24,242 bases of DNA, taken from contig DALYLJ010000032.1 in NCBI GenBank assembly GCA_031976395.1, forward strand, positions 1 through 24,242, read 5' to 3'. The first letter of the stretch is position 1, and every line of letters begins with the position of its first letter. Shown here piece after piece: positions 21,018 to 24,242 of the stretch. Position numbers and translations under genes: made by a program. Origin of the DNA: UBA11164 sp002420085 (GTDB lineage: Bacteria > Pseudomonadota > Gammaproteobacteria > Xanthomonadales > Xanthomonadaceae). A model generated the notes under the pieces. The model saw only the letters and a program-made list of their open reading frames with translations. It searched no databases and had not been told where the DNA came from.

Positions 21018-22304
21018 CTATTGCTGACGCAGTGCCTCGATCGGATCCAAGCGCGCCGCCTTGCGGGCCGGATAGAACCCGAAGAACAGTCCGGTCGCCA
21101 CCGAAAACCCGGTGGCCAGGGCGATCACCTGCACGTTCAGTTCCACCGGCAACGAACCGAACCGCGCCGCCAGCAACGTCCCGACCACACCCAGCCCGAT
21201 GCCGACGATCCCGCCGCCCAGCGAAATCATCATCGCCTCGGCCAGGAACTGCTGCTGGATCTGCCTCGGCCCGGCACCGATCGCCATGCGCAGACCGATT
21301 TCCCGGATCCGCTCGGTCACCGACACCAGCATGATGTTCATGATCCCGATCCCGCCGACGATCAGCGAAATGGTCGCCACAGCCGCCAGCAGCATCGACA
21401 TCAGGCGGGTGGTCTGGCTGCGGGCATTGACGATCTCAGTGAAATTGCGCACGGTGAAATCGTCCTCGCCACCCGGCGGGATGCGGTGTGTCTCGCGCAG
21501 CACCTCGGCGATCCGCCCCTCGACCACGGCCAGATCGCTGGCCCGCGCGGCGCCGACCATGATCCGCTGCACCGCCCCCGGCGGGAGACCGATTGCACCC
21601 AGCAGCCGCCGACGTGCGGTCTCCATCGGCACGAAGACCACGTCATCCTGATCGCCGCCCCAGCCGCTCTGACCCTTGGAACCCAACTCCCCGACTACCC
21701 GAAATGGCACTCGACCGATCCGGATCGTGGCACCGACCGGATCACTGTCACCGAACAATTTTTCCCGCACTGTCCGTCCGAGCAGCACAACCTTGTCGGC
21801 ACTGCTGTAATCGCGCGCGGCAAACGCCTCGCCTCGCACCACTTCCCAGCCATTGACCGGCAGATAATCGGCATTGATCCCGCGCCAGGACGTGGACCAG
21901 TTCTGATCGGCATTGACCGCCTGGACATTGCCACGCAGTTCTCCGGCAACGAATTCAACTTCCGGGATCTGCTCGCGGATCGCTTCGAGATCGGTTTCGG
22001 TCAGGGTGTTGACCGAACCCGCGCCCATGAATACCGCTCCCTGCCGACCGGAACTCGGAAACACATCGATGCGGTTGCTGCCGAGGTTGGCGATTGCCTT
22101 GTCCAATTCGGCCTGTGTGCCCTGCCCGACCGATACCATCATGATCACCGCTGCGATGCCAATGATCACCCCTAATGCAGTCAGGGCGCTGCGCAGCCAG
22201 TTACCGCGCAAGGCAAACAGTGCCATGCCAAGAATGTCACCGAAGCCGGCACCGGGCAGGCTCTCCAGCGGGCTCGCGTTGCGCGTGCTGCCATCGCCAC
22301 TCAT
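21018..22304 (-). CDS. MacB-type ABC transporter permease (FtsX-like)
   Basis: The 428-residue permease half of a MacB-type mechanotransmission ABC transporter; in E. coli MacB the same region is fused to the ATPase. A cytosolic N-terminus leads to one membrane helix (about 36-60, LRSALTALGVIIGIAAVIMM). A large periplasmic MacB-core domain follows (about 60-300), then three C-terminal helices with the family motifs ERIREIGLRMAIGA and PARKAARLDPIEALR. The ATG at 22304 overlaps the ATPase stop as ATGA, showing translational coupling. With the adaptor and a TolC-like channel it would push substrates from the periplasm out of the cell. Substrate (macrolide, peptide or lipid) cannot be told from the sequence, and no TolC gene lies in the window. 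Confidence 0.93.
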   Translation of the reverse strand: MSGDGSTRNASPLESLPGAGFGDILGMALFALRGNWLRSALTALGVIIGIAAVIMMVSVGQGTQAELDKAIANLGSNRIDVFPSSGRQGAVFMGAGSVNTLTETDLEAIREQIPEVEFVAGELRGNVQAVNADQNWSTSWRGINADYLPVNGWEVVRGEAFAARDYSSADKVVLLGRTVREKLFGDSDPVGATIRIGRVPFRVVGELGSKGQSGWGGDQDDVVFVPMETARRRLLGAIGLPPGAVQRIMVGAARASDLAVVEGRIAEVLRETHRIPPGGEDDFTVRNFTEIVNARSQTTRLMSMLLAAVATISLIVGGIGIMNIMLVSVTERIREIGLRMAIGAGPRQIQQQFLAEAMMISLGGGIVGIGLGVVGTLLAARFGSLPVELNVQVIALATGFSVATGLFFGFYPARKAARLDPIEALRQQ

Positions 22305-22990
22305 CGGGTTTCCTCCAGTCGGCCATCCCGCATCATCAGCACCCGATCGGCATGCTCGGCGACATGTGCATCGTGGGTGATCAGGACGATGGTATGACCT
22401 TCCGCTTGCAGTCGCTTGAACAGAGCGAGAATCTCTTCACCAGTCCGTGAATCGAGCGCACCGGTCGGTTCGTCGGCCAGGATCACCGGAGGTCGATTGA
22501 TCAATGCGCGTGCGATCGCCACACGTTGCTGCTGGCCACCCGAAAGCTCACTCGGGGTGTGGCTGACGCGCTCGGCCAAGCCGACATCGGCCAGGGCCTT
22601 TTCAGCCAGGGCGCGGCGGTCACGGCGCGGCACCCCAGCATAGATCAGCGGCAAAATAACGTTGTCGAGCGCTGTCAATCGTGACAGCAGATGGAACCCC
22701 TGGAACACGAAGCCGATCTTTTCCAAGCGCAGGCGTGCCAGACCTTCGGCATCAAGGGTGCCGATATCGACCCCATCGCACCGGTAACGGCCACTGCTCG
22801 GGGTATCGAGGCAACCGATCAGATTCATGAGGGTGGATTTTCCGGATCCGGAAGGCCCCATGATCGCCACGAACTCGCCGTGATACACCGTCGCCGAGAC
22901 ATCGCGCAATGCCACCACCTCGGCAGCCGTCCCTTGGGCATAGACCTTGCCAAGCTGCTCGACCGCGATGACCGGCACGCCCTGCCTCAT
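22301..22990 (-). CDS. MacB-type ABC transporter ATP-binding protein (LolD/MacB family)
   Basis: The 229-residue ATPase of the same efflux system. Walker A is GPSGSGKS (45-52), the Q-loop glutamine is Q97 in FVFQGFHLL, the signature is LSGGQ (149-153), Walker B is VILADEP (169-175), and the switch histidine is H206 in ITHD. All catalytic residues are present. Its ATG at 22990 overlaps the adaptor stop as ATGA, and its own stop overlaps the permease start the same way, so three proteins are made in series from one message. The separate ATPase and permease resemble the YknY/YknZ and LolD/LolE arrangements rather than the fused E. coli MacB. The adaptor gene next door favours a MacAB-TolC-type exporter over Lol. 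Confidence 0.95.
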   Translation of the reverse strand: MRQGVPVIAVEQLGKVYAQGTAAEVVALRDVSATVYHGEFVAIMGPSGSGKSTLMNLIGCLDTPSSGRYRCDGVDIGTLDAEGLARLRLEKIGFVFQGFHLLSRLTALDNVILPLIYAGVPRRDRRALAEKALADVGLAERVSHTPSELSGGQQQRVAIARALINRPPVILADEPTGALDSRTGEEILALFKRLQAEGHTIVLITHDAHVAEHADRVLMMRDGRLEETR

Positions 22991-24242
22991 GTCTGCGGCG
23001 CCTGGCTACCGACGATCACCCTCTCACCTACGGCCAGATTACCGGCGACAAGCTCAGTATGGGTGCTGTCGGACAGTCCAACCCGGATGCTCCGTTCGAC
23101 TGGCTGACCTGATTCAAGCACCCATACGGTTGCCGGCCGTGCCTTGATGAACGCATCGAAGGCGGTCTGCTGCTCGCTGCGCAGCGAACTGCGGAATTCC
23201 GCGAACTGGGCTTGCAGCATGGCATTGATGCGCTGCCTGAATGCCTCCGACGAAGGACCACCAGTACCACCTGCCCCGTCTGTTGCAACCGATGCGCCAC
23301 CCGGTGACCGACCAGCACCTGACTGGAAACGCTCGCGCATACCCGCCAGCACAGCATCGAATCGAGCACGTTGCTCTGCATCCAGACTGAGATGGTCAGC
23401 CAGCATGGGCAATTGGGCAAACAACGCCCCACGCGCCGGTTCCGGTGGCGACAAGCCATCTGGACGAAACCGCAACGCAGCATTGGCGATCCGGGCCACC
23501 CCGGTGCGCTGACTGACCTGAATCTCGGCATTGGCGGTCATTCCGGGCAACAGGATGCCATCCGGATTATCAACCCGTACCACCACTGGGTAGGTGATGA
23601 CATTGGCGATATTGCTGGCTGACAGCCGAACCTGATGCAGAGCACCGATGAACCGTCGATTCGGGTGAGCATCGACGGTGAACTCGACCCGCTGGCCTTC
23701 GGCAATCTGGCCGACATCGGATTCATCGACGCTCAGGTCGATCTGCATCTTCGAGAGGTCTTCCACGATCTGAAACAACTTGGGCGTCTGGAAGCTGGCC
23801 GCCACCGTCTGACCCGGCTGCACCGCCCGCTCCAACACCACGCCATCGACCGGTGACCGGATCACCGTGTAGTCGAGATCGAGCCGTGCGCTGGCGACCG
23901 CCGCTTCGGCCTGCTGCACCGATGCCTGGGCAGAAGCGATCCGTGCCCGAGCCTGATCACGAGCGGCCAGCGCGAGATCAACATCAGCACCGGACACGAG
24001 GTTGCGGCTGGCCAGTTCGGTCTTGCGTGTGAAGTCGGCCTCGGCATTCCTGAGCGCCGCCCGCGCCTCGATCATGCCGGCCCTGGCGCTGGCCAGATTG
24101 GCCTCGGCCTGGGTCAATCGCGTGCGCAACGGCGCCGGATCGATGTGGGCGATCGCCTGGCCAGCCGTGACCGGATCGTTGAAATCGACCTCGACACTGA
24201 TCACCTGGCCAGAAATCTGCGAACCGATCTCGACCGTGGACA
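22987..24242 (-). CDS. MacA/HlyD-type periplasmic efflux adaptor (5' end beyond the window)
   Basis: The 3' part (417 residues) of a membrane-fusion adaptor linking the ABC permease to an outer-membrane channel. The frame is open to the right edge, so the signal/anchor helix and first lipoyl strand are missing. Counting from the GTG at 24204: half-lipoyl (1-20, after VEIGSQISGQ), a coiled-coil hairpin (about 28-108), second half-lipoyl VIRSPVDGVVLERAVQPGQ (114-132), a beta-barrel (about 145-232), then NAALRFRP. Here a segment of about 110 residues (249-357) interrupts the membrane-proximal domain, which resumes at ATVWVLESGQPVERSIRVGL. The insertion has two helical LTxxQ-like pieces around a Gly/Ser-rich linker. 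Its stop overlaps the ATPase start as ATGA. Third-position GC looks somewhat lower here than to the left. Confidence 0.92.
   Translation of the reverse strand, partial: STVEIGSQISGQVISVEVDFNDPVTAGQAIAHIDPAPLRTRLTQAEANLASARAGMIEARAALRNAEADFTRKTELASRNLVSGADVDLALAARDQARARIASAQASVQQAEAAVASARLDLDYTVIRSPVDGVVLERAVQPGQTVAASFQTPKLFQIVEDLSKMQIDLSVDESDVGQIAEGQRVEFTVDAHPNRRFIGALHQVRLSASNIANVITYPVVVRVDNPDGILLPGMTANAEIQVSQRTGVARIANAALRFRPDGLSPPEPARGALFAQLPMLADHLSLDAEQRARFDAVLAGMRERFQSGAGRSPGGASVATDGAGGTGGPSSEAFRQRINAMLQAQFAEFRSSLRSEQQTAFDAFIKARPATVWVLESGQPVERSIRVGLSDSTHTELVAGNLAVGERVIVGSQAPQT

Noticed and set aside
22671..22688. Perfect 7-bp dyad GCTGTCA-ATCG-TGACAGC, containing CTG-N10-CAG like a LexA box
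   Set aside because: It lies mid-gene in the ATPase, lacks the AT-rich centre of SOS boxes, and no start site is nearby.
1..24242. Mobile elements, CRISPR arrays, tRNA or rRNA genes, intrinsic terminators with T tracts
   Set aside because: None seen: no transposase or integrase frames, no regularly spaced repeats, no recognisable RNA genes, and T runs occur only inside coding regions (for example near 12360 and 17583).
21018..24242. Calling the right-hand operon a macrolide resistance pump
   Set aside because: Sequence supports a MacAB-type exporter only; split MacB and the adaptor insertion make the E. coli substrate an unsafe transfer.

Overview
The window looks like ordinary chromosomal DNA of a high-GC gammaproteobacterium. 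The block lptD-surA-pdxA-rsmA-apaG-apaH, followed by folA, thyA and lgt, is classic gammaproteobacterial synteny. Protein texture and gene order lean toward the Xanthomonadales/Wenzhouxiangella part of the class, but this is inference and I cannot fix a genus. I found no rRNA, tRNA, CRISPR array, insertion sequence, phage gene or att site. Genes are tightly packed: the longest gene-free stretch is under 200 bases (18798-18992). No hairpin followed by a T tract was seen anywhere.

Left part (1-9346). The plus strand carries a CbpA-type J-domain co-chaperone and the GTPase Era. A convergent msrB on the minus strand follows. The envelope/RNA/cofactor operon then runs lptD (LPS insertion), surA (outer-membrane protein chaperone that helps LptD fold), pdxA (vitamin B6), rsmA (16S rRNA dimethylation), apaG and apaH (Ap4A hydrolase).

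Middle (9380-16123). A minus-strand operon read from right to left encodes a GAF/degenerate-GGDEF/EAL c-di-GMP phosphodiesterase, lgt, thyA, an unrecognised 67-residue cysteine-containing protein, and folA. thyA and folA act in one cycle, because ThyA makes the dihydrofolate that FolA reduces. Divergent from the phosphodiesterase is a large DUF255/thioredoxin-fold protein with a 15-bp tandem repeat near its 3' end.

Right part (16154-24242). A minus-strand set gcvPB-dgkA-terC is divergent from a PAS-GGDEF diguanylate cyclase gene that retains its I-site. A minus-strand gene for a secreted Ntn-type isoaspartyl peptidase follows. Last is a translationally coupled tripartite efflux operon (adaptor, ATPase, MacB-type permease). 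Its adaptor gene is cut by the right edge and carries an unusual insertion of about 110 residues.

No clearly new multi-gene system is visible. The most interesting points are the small Cys/Trp-rich gene between thyA and folA, the efflux adaptor insertion with LTxxQ-like helices, perfect inverted repeats in two divergent intergenic regions, a c-di-GMP phosphodiesterase heading a lipoprotein/folate operon, a MsrB without the usual recycling cysteine, gcvPB without gcvPA beside it, and strong enrichment of GATC.
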